A stretch of DNA of 64,000 bases from VXYL01 sp965199945 (GTDB taxonomy: Bacteria; Pseudomonadota; Gammaproteobacteria; Pseudomonadales; Azotimanducaceae): contig OZ241354.1 in NCBI GenBank assembly GCA_965199945.1, forward strand, positions 4,154,001 to 4,218,000, read 5' to 3'. The position numbers were made by a program, and so were the translations under genes. Each line of letters begins with the position of its first letter. The stretch's first letter is position 1. Shown here piece after piece: positions 1-8,977 of the stretch. The notes under the pieces are model-generated. The model did not search any database. It was not told the DNA's origin and was given only the letters and a program-made list of their open reading frames with translations.

Positions 1-1286
1 ACATCCTCCAAGGACTCGCCTTCGCCGCTGGCGACCAGCGCGGTGACCGTCAGGTCGCTGGTGACGTTCACCGACGTGCGGCACATGTCCAGCACCCGAT
101 CCACCACCAGCACCACCGCCAGCGCTTCCACCGGCAGCCCCACGGCTGGCAGGATCAGGGCGATGGCGACCAGGCTCGCCGAGGGGATTCCGGCCACGCC
201 GATGGAGGTCAAGAGCGCCAGCGCAACCACCGTCACCTGCCCCGCCAAGCCAAGGTCGATGCCGTAGATCTGGGCGATGAAGAGCACCACCACGCACTCG
301 TAGAGCGCCGTGCCGTCCATGTTCACCGTCGCCCCCAGGGGCAGCACGAAGCCCGTGGTGCGCTTGGAGATGCCGGCCTTCTCGGCGCTGTTCAGCGTCA
401 CCGGCAGGGTCGCCGACGAGGATGCGGTGGAGAACGCCGTCAACTGCGCCGGCGCGATCTTGCCGTAGTAGGCGTAGGGGCGAATGCCGCCCACGAAGCG
501 CTGCAGCAGCGGCAGCGTGAGGAAGAAATGCACGGCCAGCGCCGCCAGCACGGTCACGAAGAACCAGGCCAAGGCGCCGAGACTGCCGAGGCCGGAAATC
601 ATCAGCGTCTTGGTGACCAGGGCGAAAACGCCAATGGGCGCGAAGCGCATCACCCACATGGTGATGGCGATCATCACGTCGTGGATGCCGCCCCAGAAGT
701 TCTGCAGCGTGTCCGCCGCAGCGCCCTTCATGCGCGCCATGAAGTAGCCGAAGACGACGCTGACGAAGATCAGCGCCAGGAGTTCCGTGTTGGCCGCCGC
801 CTCGATGACGTTGGGCGGCACGGCGCGGGAGATCACGTTCACCAAGTCTCCGGCGCCGCGCCCCTCGACCTTCTCCAGCACCACCGAGGCATCCGGCAAT
901 GCCGCTCGCAGCGCTTGGGCGGAGTCGCCGCTGCCGGGCGCGATCAGGTTCACCAGCACCAGCCCGGTCGCCACCGCGATCAGCCCGGTGACGAGGTAGA
1001 AGCCCACGGTCTTGGCGCCGACCCGCCCGAAGGCGTCCTGGCCGGCCATGTTGCGCACGCCGACGATGATCGAGGAGACGATCAGCGGCACCACCACCAT
1101 CTTCAAGGCGTTCAGGAACAGCCCGCCGAAGAAGTCCAGCACATCCACCAGCGCCACGCCGAACAGCGTCGTCTCCGGGCCGCTCGGCCACGCAACCAGC
1201 ACCGACAACGCCAGCGCAATGGCGATCTGCCAATGCAGCGGCAGGTCCAGGATGCGCCGCGCGATGCTTGTGTTCCCTTCGCTCAT
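1..1286 (-). CDS. Dicarboxylate/amino acid:cation symporter (DAACS family), 3' end cut by window edge
   Basis: About 428 codons are present; the C-terminus lies beyond the left edge. DAACS (GltP/DctA-type) proteins import C4-dicarboxylates or acidic amino acids with Na+ or H+ through the inner membrane. Seen in the translation: hydrophobic helices beginning near residue 19 (WQIAIALALSVLVAW), the serine-rich re-entrant loop TASSSATLPVT, the binding loop NMDGTALYE, and RTSVNVTSD close to the end. The ATG at 1286 is preceded by GGGGGAACAG, a good ribosome-binding site. The next gene upstream on the same strand, rubredoxin, ends 58 bp away. The substrate cannot be decided from sequence. The family assignment is secure. 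Confidence 0.93.
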   Translation of the reverse strand, partial: MSEGNTSIARRILDLPLHWQIAIALALSVLVAWPSGPETTLFGVALVDVLDFFGGLFLNALKMVVVPLIVSSIIVGVRNMAGQDAFGRVGAKTVGFYLVTGLIAVATGLVLVNLIAPGSGDSAQALRAALPDASVVLEKVEGRGAGDLVNVISRAVPPNVIEAAANTELLALIFVSVVFGYFMARMKGAAADTLQNFWGGIHDVMIAITMWVMRFAPIGVFALVTKTLMISGLGSLGALAWFFVTVLAALAVHFFLTLPLLQRFVGGIRPYAYYGKIAPAQLTAFSTASSSATLPVTLNSAEKAGISKRTTGFVLPLGATVNMDGTALYECVVVLFIAQIYGIDLGLAGQVTVVALALLTSIGVAGIPSASLVAIALILPAVGLPVEALAVVLVVDRVLDMCRTSVNVTSDLTVTALVASGEGESLED

Positions 1287-1344
1287 CTGTTCCCCCTTCG
1301 GTTCGCTCGCCGGCCGTTTGCCTGCCGGCGGCCCAGCGCCGGCG

Positions 1345-1512
1345 TCAGCCGATCTCGATCATCTCGAAGTCTTCCTTGCCGACGCCGCACTCAGGACACA
1401 CGAAATCCGCCGGCACGTCCTCCCACGCCGTCCCCGGCGGGATGCCCTCTTCCTCCCAACCTTCGGCTTCGTCGTAGATCCACCCACAGACGATGCACTG
1501 CCACTTCTTCAT
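1345..1512 (-). CDS. Rubredoxin
   Basis: This 55-residue protein has the two metal-binding knuckles of rubredoxin, CIVCGWIYDE near the start and CPECGVGKEDF near the end, so four cysteines bind one iron. Rubredoxins are small soluble electron carriers, for example to alkane hydroxylases or oxygen and peroxide reductases. The acidic middle (EAEGWEEEGIPPGT) and the motif DVPADFVCPECG match the family closely, and the length is the usual 53-56 residues. No rubredoxin reductase or hydroxylase gene is adjacent, so its partner is unknown. It reads in the same direction as the symporter downstream and hisD upstream. Confidence 0.95.
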   Translation of the reverse strand: MKKWQCIVCGWIYDEAEGWEEEGIPPGTAWEDVPADFVCPECGVGKEDFEMIEIG

Positions 1513-1604
1513 GCGCCGTGTGTTCCGCCGCTGCCCCGGCGCCTCGCCAATGCCCCAAGACTAGTGGATGGCGATGTGTTTTGCGAACGAAGCGAACAGA
1601 CGCC

Positions 1605-2903
1605 TTAGCCAGTCTCCAAGCGCGCCCGAGCGGCCGCCTCGTGCGCCGTGAGTCCTTCCGCAGCGGCGATGTTCGCCGCTGTTCGCGCCAGCGGCGCCAC
1701 GGATTCGGCGTTGGCGCGGAGGATGGAGGAGCGCTTTTGGAAGTCCGAGACGCCGAGCGGCGAGGCGTAGCGGGCGGTGCCGAAGGTGGGGAGCACGTGG
1801 CTGGGGCCGGCGCTGTAGTCGCCGAGGACTTCCGCGGCCCAGGGGCCGAGAAAGATGGCGCCGGCGTGGCGGATCGTCGGCAGCAGGGCGTCGGGGTCGC
1901 GCACGGCGAGTTCCAAGTGTTCCGGCGCGAACCGGTTCGACAGCGCACAGGCTTCGGCGAGATCCCGCGTCCGTATCAATGCGCCCCGCTGCGCCAAGGA
2001 AGCGCGGACGATGTCGGCGCGCGCTAAGCGCGGCAGCAGTTCGCCGATGGCCGATTCGACCCGGTCCAGATAGGCCGCATCGGGACACAGCAGAATCGCT
2101 TGCGCGGCGGCGTCGTGCTCGGCCTGGGCAAGCAGGTCGAGCGCCATCCAGCGCACGTCGGCGCTGCCGTCGGCGACGACGAGCACTTCGCTTGGCCCGG
2201 CAATCGCGTCGATGCCGACCGGGCCGAACACGAGGCGCTTGGCGGCGGCGACGAGTGCGCCGCCTGGCCCGACGATCTTGTCCACCCGCGGGATGGTCCG
2301 GGTGCCGTAGGCGAGCGCGGCGACGGCTTGCGGGCCGCCGACCGTGAAGACGCGATCCACGGCGGCGATGCGCAGCGCCGCCAGCACATGGGCGTTGCGC
2401 TGGCCCTGCGGCGTGGGCACCGTGACGACCACTTCGCCGACCCCCGCCACCCGCGCCGGAATCGCCGTCATCAGCACCGTGGACGGATACGCCGCCTGGC
2501 CGCCGGGCACGTAGATGCCCACGCGGTCGAGCGGGGTGACGCGCTGCCCAAGCGCATTGCCGAGGGCGTCCACGTACTCGAACGCGGCGCTCGGCTGCCG
2601 TTCGTGGTAGTGGCGAATGCGTTCGGCGGCAGATTCCAGAGCGCAACGGTCCGCAGCGGGCAGCCCGGCGAGCGCAGCGTCCAGATCGGCCGTCTCGAGT
2701 TCCAAGTCGGCGGCGTCCGTGACGCGCAGACCATCGTGGCGACGGCAGAGTTCGAGCAGTGCGGCATCGCCGTCGGTGCGCACGGCGGCAATGGCCGCGG
2801 CGGCGATCTCGGCGACCTCCGGCGACTCCCTCGCTTCCCAGCGGAGCAGCCTCTCGAGTGCGCTCTCGAACCCCGCAGCGGCGGTGTCGAAGCGTCGCAG
2901 CAC
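1605..2903 (-). CDS. hisD: Histidinol dehydrogenase
   Basis: HisD oxidises L-histidinol to L-histidine in two NAD-dependent steps at the end of histidine biosynthesis. The 432-residue product has the usual length. The family signature runs from IAGPSEVLVVADGSA through LAQAEHDAAAQAI, carrying the Gln/His zinc ligands, with later ligand regions NRFAPEHLEL and YSAGPSHVLPT. The start at 2903 lies 7 bp after the stop of the bolA-like gene, so the two are probably cotranscribed. In many gammaproteobacteria bolA-type, murA, hisG and hisD genes are neighbours; here murA and hisG are absent, which suggests local rearrangement. No other his gene is in the window. Confidence 0.96.
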   Translation of the reverse strand: MLRRFDTAAAGFESALERLLRWEARESPEVAEIAAAAIAAVRTDGDAALLELCRRHDGLRVTDAADLELETADLDAALAGLPAADRCALESAAERIRHYHERQPSAAFEYVDALGNALGQRVTPLDRVGIYVPGGQAAYPSTVLMTAIPARVAGVGEVVVTVPTPQGQRNAHVLAALRIAAVDRVFTVGGPQAVAALAYGTRTIPRVDKIVGPGGALVAAAKRLVFGPVGIDAIAGPSEVLVVADGSADVRWMALDLLAQAEHDAAAQAILLCPDAAYLDRVESAIGELLPRLARADIVRASLAQRGALIRTRDLAEACALSNRFAPEHLELAVRDPDALLPTIRHAGAIFLGPWAAEVLGDYSAGPSHVLPTFGTARYASPLGVSDFQKRSSILRANAESVAPLARTAANIAAAEGLTAHEAAARARLETG

Positions 2904-2910
2904 GGCCCCG

Positions 2911-3138
2911 TCAGCCCCGCTCGGCGCGCGTGGCCGCCTTGATGGTGACCGCGTGAATGGCGCCCGAGGCGATGAGGTCGTCGATGGCCGCGTAGACCAG
3001 CTGCTGCCGCTTGACGCGGCTCAAGCCCGCGAACTCGTCCGAGACGACATCGATCTCGAACCGATTGCCAGCCCCATCCACCGTCACCTCGGCGGCCTGA
3101 AGCTCTTCCCGCAACCGCGCTTCGATGTCTTCGACCAT
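2911..3138 (-). CDS. ibaG: BolA family protein, IbaG/YrbA type
   Basis: A 75-residue protein of the BolA fold. The stretch FAGLSRVKRQQLVYAAID followed by IHAVTIKAAT is the conserved core of the IbaG/YrbA branch, and the invariant histidine (IHAV) that helps bind a shared [2Fe-2S] cluster with monothiol glutaredoxins is present. The open frame extends upstream, but the ATG at 3138 is the sensible start: it is preceded by AAGGAAGGGCTC and gives the normal family length. It sits directly in front of hisD. The role is probably in iron-sulfur trafficking or stress response; this is family knowledge, not shown here. Confidence 0.88.
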   Translation of the reverse strand: MVEDIEARLREELQAAEVTVDGAGNRFEIDVVSDEFAGLSRVKRQQLVYAAIDDLIASGAIHAVTIKAATRAERG

Positions 3139-3217
3139 GATGAGCCCTTCCTTGTGGAGCGCGGCAATTGTAGATGCCTGCTTGCGGTCGGCAAGGAATC
3201 CGGGTCGCGGTTCGTCG

Positions 3218-4165
3218 CTACCCCTTCGCTGCCGCCAGTTCCACGAGTCGGTAGGCATCGCGCTTGCGTCGGCTTGCGACGAAGGGATACACGGTCTTTT
3301 CAACCTGAAGAACGCATTCGTCTGCCAAGCGCCGCTCCTGCACGGCGTCCGCCAACGACTTGTGGTAGCTCAGGCGGAGCTTCTCGCCGGTGTCAAGCCG
3401 CTCGACCTCCAGGCGGTTGCGGATCGACAGCACGTTGATTCGCGCCCGGAACGACTCGGTGGTCGTTGTCGGCTCGCCGATATCGTCGAGCAGCGCCCGT
3501 ACTCTGGTGATCTCTCGGCTGTCGCCATGCCACTCGTAGTGCTTGTCCGGCGCACGCCACGTCAAGTCGGCGGCCACATTCTCGCGTTCGAGGACGGTCA
3601 GGAAGTCGCACAGCGACTTGCCAGCGCGAAAGCCCAGAGCATGGACGCGATCCAGTACCGCATCCACATCCGCCTCAAGGACATCGAACACCTCCCGTAG
3701 TGCAGCCTCCAAAGCGGAAACTCCCGTCAGATCGGGTGCCGTGTTGCCGATGATGGCCAATCGCGTACTGCCGGTGCCTATGTCGGCAAGCTGGAGGTCC
3801 AACTCTTGGATGAAACGCGGGTCGATTCCGGTCGCATCGCCATTCTTGTCCCAAATGCGCCAAGCCGACCGTTCGAGCGTCGCGTTGAGGTGGTCGGCCA
3901 GCTTGGCGAGCAGTCGGAGCGGCACGGCTCCCCACGCCAGGCCGCCGCCATTCAACCTCAGATTGATCACCTCGAACTTGCGCTCGGCCTTGGCGATCCG
4001 CAGCCGCCGCTCCAGTTCCTCGCGCAGCCGATCCGTGCTAGACAGGAAGATGCCGTCCACTTCGGGCATGGTCGATTCGGCAAGCGAGCGCTTCTGTTCC
4101 TCTTGAATGCCGCGCAGGCGAGCCAACTCGGCCTCCAACTCCGGAATTTCCGTAGGGAAGTTCAT
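3218..4165 (-). CDS. Uncharacterised protein coupled to a nucleotidyltransferase
   Basis: I do not recognise a named family. The 315-residue product starts with an acidic, heptad-like helix (residues about 7-60, IPELEAELARLRGIQEEQKR), then a conserved-looking core RLNGGGLAWGAVPLRLLAKLA, an alpha/beta middle and a basic C-terminus. No signal peptide or membrane segment is visible. The start ATG at 4165 overlaps the stop of the upstream nucleotidyltransferase gene (ATGA), so the two are translationally coupled. That pairing suggests a two-component module in which this protein binds or is modified by the nucleotidyltransferase; this is inference. The open frame extends upstream of 4165 only as a shadow of the partner gene. 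Confidence 0.75.
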   Translation of the reverse strand: MNFPTEIPELEAELARLRGIQEEQKRSLAESTMPEVDGIFLSSTDRLREELERRLRIAKAERKFEVINLRLNGGGLAWGAVPLRLLAKLADHLNATLERSAWRIWDKNGDATGIDPRFIQELDLQLADIGTGSTRLAIIGNTAPDLTGVSALEAALREVFDVLEADVDAVLDRVHALGFRAGKSLCDFLTVLERENVAADLTWRAPDKHYEWHGDSREITRVRALLDDIGEPTTTTESFRARINVLSIRNRLEVERLDTGEKLRLSYHKSLADAVQERRLADECVLQVEKTVYPFVASRRKRDAYRLVELAAAKG

Positions 4166-4626
4166 ATCGTGACGAAGGGAATCCCTTTTCTGTTCGATTG
4201 ATCGGGGTTCCTCGACAGCCAATCCTGCCAGTAGTCGCGCTCGGCAGCGCTGTTGGCGTCGGCAACGTAGAAGTCCACCTGCCACTTGCTTCGGATTTCG
4301 CTGCGGCCGTCGCGGGTCATGTAGCGTTTAAGCGTGGTCATGTCCTCCGGAGTTGGCACCCGGAGAGCGGCCGGGGACACCAACAGCAAGAGGTCCACGT
4401 CCCGCGGATCAGGTTTCTTGGTGGCGTACGAGCCGTTGATCCAGATGTCGCCGTGGACGCCGAGACCGGCAAGCCTGCCGACGAACAGTCGCAGCTGCGT
4501 GGTCAGTCTTCGCCGCAATGGCGTGTCGAGTTCTGGGGGCAAGAAGGTCTCCTCTAGTGCTTCCATCGCGATCGGGTGAAGCCCCGGCCGGAAAAGGGGT
4601 GGATGCGTCGGTTCACTGTACGCCAT
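4162..4626 (-). CDS. Nucleotidyltransferase-fold protein, DUF6932-like
   Basis: The 154-residue product has the polymerase-beta-like signature INGSYATKKPDPRDVDLLLL (residues about 55-75): a GS turn followed by a DxD metal-binding pair. A later acidic residue in WQVDFYVADAN could complete the active site. Its N-terminus (PPLFRPGLHPIAMEALEETF) resembles the DUF6932 family, which is predicted to transfer nucleotides to RNA or protein and is often found in toxin-antitoxin-like or mobile contexts. The ATG at 4626 has GAGGCG at a good distance. Its stop overlaps the start of the following uncharacterised gene. The family name is from memory of the motif and should be searched. Confidence 0.7.
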   Translation of the reverse strand: MAYSEPTHPPLFRPGLHPIAMEALEETFLPPELDTPLRRRLTTQLRLFVGRLAGLGVHGDIWINGSYATKKPDPRDVDLLLLVSPAALRVPTPEDMTTLKRYMTRDGRSEIRSKWQVDFYVADANSAAERDYWQDWLSRNPDQSNRKGIPFVTI

Positions 4627-4802
4627 TGCGCCTCGCGGCAGTTCGCTGCGAGGCAGCGTAGCACCGAGCGCCGTCGCGTGGCAGCCGCTGGTCGCGACGA
4701 CGCCGGTGCGCGAGCCTCTGTGATGCGACCCATCCGGCCACGCCCTCGCGCGCCAAGTGCTAGACTGCATCCCGACGCGAGACGAAGCGAAGGAGGGAGC
4801 GG

Positions 4803-6035
4803 GTGTCCAAGGCCATTCCCGCGCCGGATGCGAACAATGCCTGGCGGCTCGAGACGCCGGGCGTGGAAGGGTGGGGGCGCACGGCGCGTCCCGACGATCC
4901 CAACAAGTACTTCATGGTGTCCACGGACGGCCATGTGCAGGAGCCGTCCGATCTGTGGCGCACGCGCATGGACAAGCGCTTCCGCGAGCGGCTGCCGGGC
5001 ATCGCCGTGGATGCGCAAGGGCGGCGGTTCCAGAAGACCGAGGGGTTTCGCCCGGTGCGGATTCGCAGCATCAAGTTCGAGGGCGAGGACGGCCTGCGCA
5101 ACGGCGCGGGCGAGACGCCGGAGGAACGCCTGGCCGATCTGCAGGCCGACGGCGTGGACGCCGAGGTGCTCTTCCCCAACAAGGGCCTCACCATCTGGGC
5201 GACGCCGGACGCCGCGTTCAGCCAGCACATGTGCCATGTGTGGAACGATTGGGCGTGGGAGACCTTCGGCGACTACAACGACCGGCTGGCGCCGATGGGC
5301 TGCGTCGCCGCGGCGGACATCGACGGCGCGATCGCCGAGATTCAGCGGGTGGCGGCGCTGGGATTCCGTGGCCTCGCCCTGCCCTGCAAGCCGATCTGGG
5401 GTGCGCCCGACCACGAACACCTGAACTACAACCTGCCGGAGTTCGATCCGCTCTGGGCCTGCATCGCCGAAGTCGATCTGCCGGTGACCTTCCACGTCTC
5501 CACCGGCCGCGATCCGCGCACGTCGCGGGGCAACGGCGGCGCGGTGGTGAACTACGCCGTGCATTCCCTGGCGCCGACCATGGAACCCATCGCCAACCTG
5601 TGCGCATCGGGCGTGCTGGAGCGCTTTCCCGGCCTGCGCTTCGGCAGCGTCGAGGCTGGCATCGGCTGGGTGCCGTGGGCGATCTGGGCGCTGGACGAGG
5701 CGTACCGCAAGCACCACATGTTCGTGCGCCCGAAGCTGCAGCAGATGCCGAGCGACTACTTCCGGCAGTGCGGCTTCGCCACCTTCCAGGAAGACAAGCC
5801 GGGGCTGGACCTCGCCCGCGAACACGGCCTGATCGACAACTTCATGTGGGCCAACGACTATCCGCACCACGAAGGCACCTGGCCCCACTCCGCGCCGGCC
5901 ATCGAGCGCACGATGGGGCAGCTGAGCGACGCCGAACGCGCCAAGGTGCTGGGGCTGAACGCGGCGCGGGTGTTCAAGTTCCCGATCCCCGAGCGCTATC
6001 GCAGCCAGCCGGACGTGGCGGCGCTGGCGGCCTAG
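4803..6035 (+). CDS. Amidohydrolase family protein (metal-dependent TIM-barrel hydrolase)
   Basis: The 410-residue product belongs to the amidohydrolase_2 superfamily (ACMSD/uracil-decarboxylase-like). Seen: the early metal site STDGHVQEPSDLW (residues about 40-52), the VTFHVSTGRDP strand with a metal-ligand histidine, RFGSVEAGIGWVPW, and the late metal aspartate in MWANDYPHHEGTWPHS. Such enzymes hydrolyse or decarboxylate aromatic or heterocyclic acids; the substrate here is unknown. The start is GTG at 4803, preceded by AAGGAGGGAGCG, a near-perfect ribosome-binding site. The gene is divergent from the nucleotidyltransferase pair, and the 176 bp between them should hold both promoters. It may be cotranscribed with the MFS gene 142 bp downstream. 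Confidence 0.9.
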   Translation: MSKAIPAPDANNAWRLETPGVEGWGRTARPDDPNKYFMVSTDGHVQEPSDLWRTRMDKRFRERLPGIAVDAQGRRFQKTEGFRPVRIRSIKFEGEDGLRNGAGETPEERLADLQADGVDAEVLFPNKGLTIWATPDAAFSQHMCHVWNDWAWETFGDYNDRLAPMGCVAAADIDGAIAEIQRVAALGFRGLALPCKPIWGAPDHEHLNYNLPEFDPLWACIAEVDLPVTFHVSTGRDPRTSRGNGGAVVNYAVHSLAPTMEPIANLCASGVLERFPGLRFGSVEAGIGWVPWAIWALDEAYRKHHMFVRPKLQQMPSDYFRQCGFATFQEDKPGLDLAREHGLIDNFMWANDYPHHEGTWPHSAPAIERTMGQLSDAERAKVLGLNAARVFKFPIPERYRSQPDVAALAA

Positions 6036-6177
6036 CGACGCTTGCCCGTGGAGACGGACGACGGCAAGGCGAAGGGGCCGCGAGACGGAACAGCGCTTTC
6101 GGACCGAACGCGCCGTGGCCACGTCTCGCGGCCAAGCGCTCCAACGCCAGCGTTGCGACCTTTAGGAACCTGACGCC

Positions 6178-7542
6178 GTGAATCTGCTGGACGCCCGTTT
6201 GGGCGGGAACGCCGGCCTTGGCCAGCGCGAAGGTGCCGCCGTGCGGGCGCGGATGTTCAGTGCGCTCGCGATCCGCGACTTCCGCTTGCTGTGGACGGCG
6301 AATCTGATCGCCTCCTTCGCCATGCAGATGCAGATGGTGGCGCGGGGCTGGCTGATCTACGACATCACCGCCTCGCCGATGGCGCTCACTTGGGTGATCC
6401 TCTCGTTCATGCTGCCGTCGTTCGTGTTCTCGCTGTGGGGCGGCGTGGTGGCGGATCGGATGCGCAAGAAGCCCATCATGATCGGCGCCCAGCTGGTGAA
6501 TGCCGCGGCCACCGTGCTTCTGGCCGTCATCGTCTACCGTGGCGACGTGACCTTCTGGCACTTCATCTACTTCGGCCTGTTCAACGGCACGGTGCTCTCG
6601 TTCTCCATGCCGGCGCGCGCCTCGGCGGTGCCGGAGATCGTGCCGAAGGAGGTGGTGGTGAACGCGATGGCGCTGCAGAGCGCGACGTTCTCCGCCTCCC
6701 GCGTCGCCGGGCCGACCCTGGCCGGCCTGCTCATCGCCTGGTTCGGGGGCGGCGACACGACCTCGGCGCAGGGCGTCGGCATCATCTTCTTCCTGATCGC
6801 CGCCATGTACGTGGCAAGCGTCGGCGCAACGGCCCTGCTGCGCTACCAGGGCCAGCCGGCGGCGCGTCCCGATTCGACGGCCATCGAGGACGTCAAGGAA
6901 GGATTCAGCTACATGCGCCGGGAGCGGGTGATCCTCGGCCTGCTCGTCATGGGCATCGTGCCGATGATGTTCGGCTTCGCGCCCTCCTTCCTGGCGCCGG
7001 CCTTCAACAAGGAAGTGCTGGACGGCGGCCCGCAGACCCTCGGCTATCTGATGACGGCGATGGGCGTCGGCTCGCTGTTCGGCGCGCTGGCGCTGGCGCG
7101 GCTCGGCGACATCGGGCGCAAGGGCAAGGTGCTGTTCGCCGCCAGCTACCTGTGGGCCGTCGGCCTCGCCGGCTTCGCCTTCTCCTCCACGTTGCTGCTG
7201 GCGGCGGCCTTCGGCGTGGTCATCGGCGCTTTGGGATCCCTGGTGGGCTCCCTGAACATGAGCGTCACCACCCTCGCCATCCGCCCGGAGATCCGCGGCC
7301 GGGTCATGGCCATCATGATGATGACCCACGGCGTGATGCCGCTGGGAATGATCCCGATTGCCGCCGCCGCCGAGTTCATCGGCATCAACGTGGCCCTCGG
7401 CGCGAGCGCCGTGCTGCTCGCGGCCTCCATGGCCGGCATCGGCGTCCTCTTCCCCGAACTGCGGCGCATCGACAAGGGCCACGACCTGGCTTCGGCGCCC
7501 GTGGCCGATCCCGCGCCGGCGCTGAAGACGGCCGCCGGCTGA
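6178..7542 (+). CDS. MFS transporter (EntS/MFS_3-like)
   Basis: A 454-residue major facilitator with about 12 hydrophobic segments. The start LAIRDFRLLWTANLIASFAM and the loop FSLWGGVVADRMRKKPIM (motif-A-like) are typical of the enterobactin-exporter-like MFS_3 group; GDIGRKGKVLF repeats the loop in the second half. The GTG at 6178 has AGGA about 12 bp upstream and is used here; the first in-frame ATG, at 6253, would remove 25 residues and begin right at the first conserved block, so the true start is uncertain. It lies 28 bp before pepQ. Whether it exports or imports, and what, is unknown. Confidence 0.88.
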   Translation: MNLLDARLGGNAGLGQREGAAVRARMFSALAIRDFRLLWTANLIASFAMQMQMVARGWLIYDITASPMALTWVILSFMLPSFVFSLWGGVVADRMRKKPIMIGAQLVNAAATVLLAVIVYRGDVTFWHFIYFGLFNGTVLSFSMPARASAVPEIVPKEVVVNAMALQSATFSASRVAGPTLAGLLIAWFGGGDTTSAQGVGIIFFLIAAMYVASVGATALLRYQGQPAARPDSTAIEDVKEGFSYMRRERVILGLLVMGIVPMMFGFAPSFLAPAFNKEVLDGGPQTLGYLMTAMGVGSLFGALALARLGDIGRKGKVLFAASYLWAVGLAGFAFSSTLLLAAAFGVVIGALGSLVGSLNMSVTTLAIRPEIRGRVMAIMMMTHGVMPLGMIPIAAAAEFIGINVALGASAVLLAASMAGIGVLFPELRRIDKGHDLASAPVADPAPALKTAAG

Positions 7543-7570
7543 CACTTCCCCCGAATCCAGAGGCAACGCC

Positions 7571-8908
7571 ATGACATTCGATGAAGCAGAGTACGAGGCG
7601 CACCTTGCGGAACTCGCCGCGCAATGGGAACGCGCATTGCAGGCCGAGGGCTTCGACGCGGCGGTGATTCCGGCCGGCGAAGCGCAGATGTACTTCCAGG
7701 ACGACCAGGCGCCGCCGTTCCATCCCAATCCCCACTTCGCGCGCTGGTTCCCAAGCGACGACTGCGAGAGCAGCGTGCTGCTCGTGCGGCCCGGCCACAA
7801 GCCGAAGCTCCGCTTCCACCAGCCCGCCGACTACTGGCATGCGCCGCCGCAGTTGCCGCCGTGGGCGGAGGCGGCGTTCGACGTGGCGCTCCACGGCAAC
7901 CCGAAGCAGCTGCGCGACGCCTTGGCGCAGGACTTGGCGCAGCTGGGCCGCTTCGCCCTGATCGGCCCCGCCGACGCCCTCGACCTCAACCTGCCCCCGG
8001 CCGACGTGAACCCGAAAGCGCTCGTGAACAGGGCGTTGTTCGCGCGTGCGGCCAAGACAACCTTCGAGCTTGCCCGAATGCGCGAGGCCACCGAGATCGG
8101 CGTGCGCGGGCATCTTGCGGCGCGGGACGCATTCCTGGGCGGCGGCAGCGAGTTCGACATCCACATGGCGTATCTGACCGCCAGCGCGCAGCAGGAGAGC
8201 AAGCTGCCGTACCCCAGCATCGTCGCCCTCGACGACCACGCCGGCGTGCTGCACTACCAGCACTACGACCGCCAGCGCCCCACGCCGGCGCACAGCTTCC
8301 TGATCGACGCCGGCGCCCGTTCCGGCGGCTACCACTCGGACATCACGCGCACCTACAGCGCCGCACCCGGCGACGAATTCGACGCCTTGATCCAGGCCAT
8401 GGACGAAGAACAGCGCACCCTCGCCAGCGCCGTGCGGCCGGGCACGTCCTATGTTCAGCTGCAGGAAGCCATGCACCGCGCAGTGGCGGACCTCCTGGCG
8501 CGCTTCGACTTCGTCCGCTGCACCCCGGAGAGCGCCTTCGACCGCAAGATCACCGACGCCTTCATTCCCCACGGCCTCGGCCACCTCCTCGGCCTGCAAA
8601 CCCACGACGTAGGCGGCCAACTGGCCAACGAAGACGGCGCGCAAGCCCCCTCGCCAGACCGCTTCCCCAAGCTGCGCTACACCCGCCGCATCGACGCCAA
8701 CCACGTCATCACCGTGGAACCCGGCCTGTACTTCATCCCCGTGCTGCTCAAGAGCTTGGCCGATTCGGACGCCGGCCAGGACGTGAACTGGCCGAAGGTA
8801 GACGCCTTCCTCCCCTACGGGGGCATCCGCATCGAAGACAATGTTTGTGTTGGGGAGGAGGAGACGGAGAATCTGACGCGGGAAGCGTTCGAGAGGCTGG
8901 AAGGGTAG
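7571..8908 (+). CDS. pepQ: Xaa-Pro dipeptidase (peptidase M24B)
   Basis: PepQ cleaves Xaa-Pro dipeptides in the cytoplasm with two Mn ions. The 445-residue length equals the Escherichia coli enzyme's. The ligand motifs are all present in order: LIDAGARSGGYHSDITRTY (two Asp), FIPHGLGHLLGLQTHDVGG (His), HVITVEPGLYF (Glu) and GGIRIEDNVCVG (Glu). The N-terminus QMYFQDDQAPPFHPNPHFARW is the usual PepQ lid region. A fragment of the same gene with a 543-bp in-frame deletion lies about 1.2 kb downstream (10097-10297), so this locus has been duplicated locally. Confidence 0.96.
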   Translation: MTFDEAEYEAHLAELAAQWERALQAEGFDAAVIPAGEAQMYFQDDQAPPFHPNPHFARWFPSDDCESSVLLVRPGHKPKLRFHQPADYWHAPPQLPPWAEAAFDVALHGNPKQLRDALAQDLAQLGRFALIGPADALDLNLPPADVNPKALVNRALFARAAKTTFELARMREATEIGVRGHLAARDAFLGGGSEFDIHMAYLTASAQQESKLPYPSIVALDDHAGVLHYQHYDRQRPTPAHSFLIDAGARSGGYHSDITRTYSAAPGDEFDALIQAMDEEQRTLASAVRPGTSYVQLQEAMHRAVADLLARFDFVRCTPESAFDRKITDAFIPHGLGHLLGLQTHDVGGQLANEDGAQAPSPDRFPKLRYTRRIDANHVITVEPGLYFIPVLLKSLADSDAGQDVNWPKVDAFLPYGGIRIEDNVCVGEEETENLTREAFERLEG

Positions 8909-8977
8909 GCGGCAACCCTCTCGCCGAGTGTGGCATGGGCGCGACACGTCCCCGGGTACGCTGGGTGGGTTGCATGG

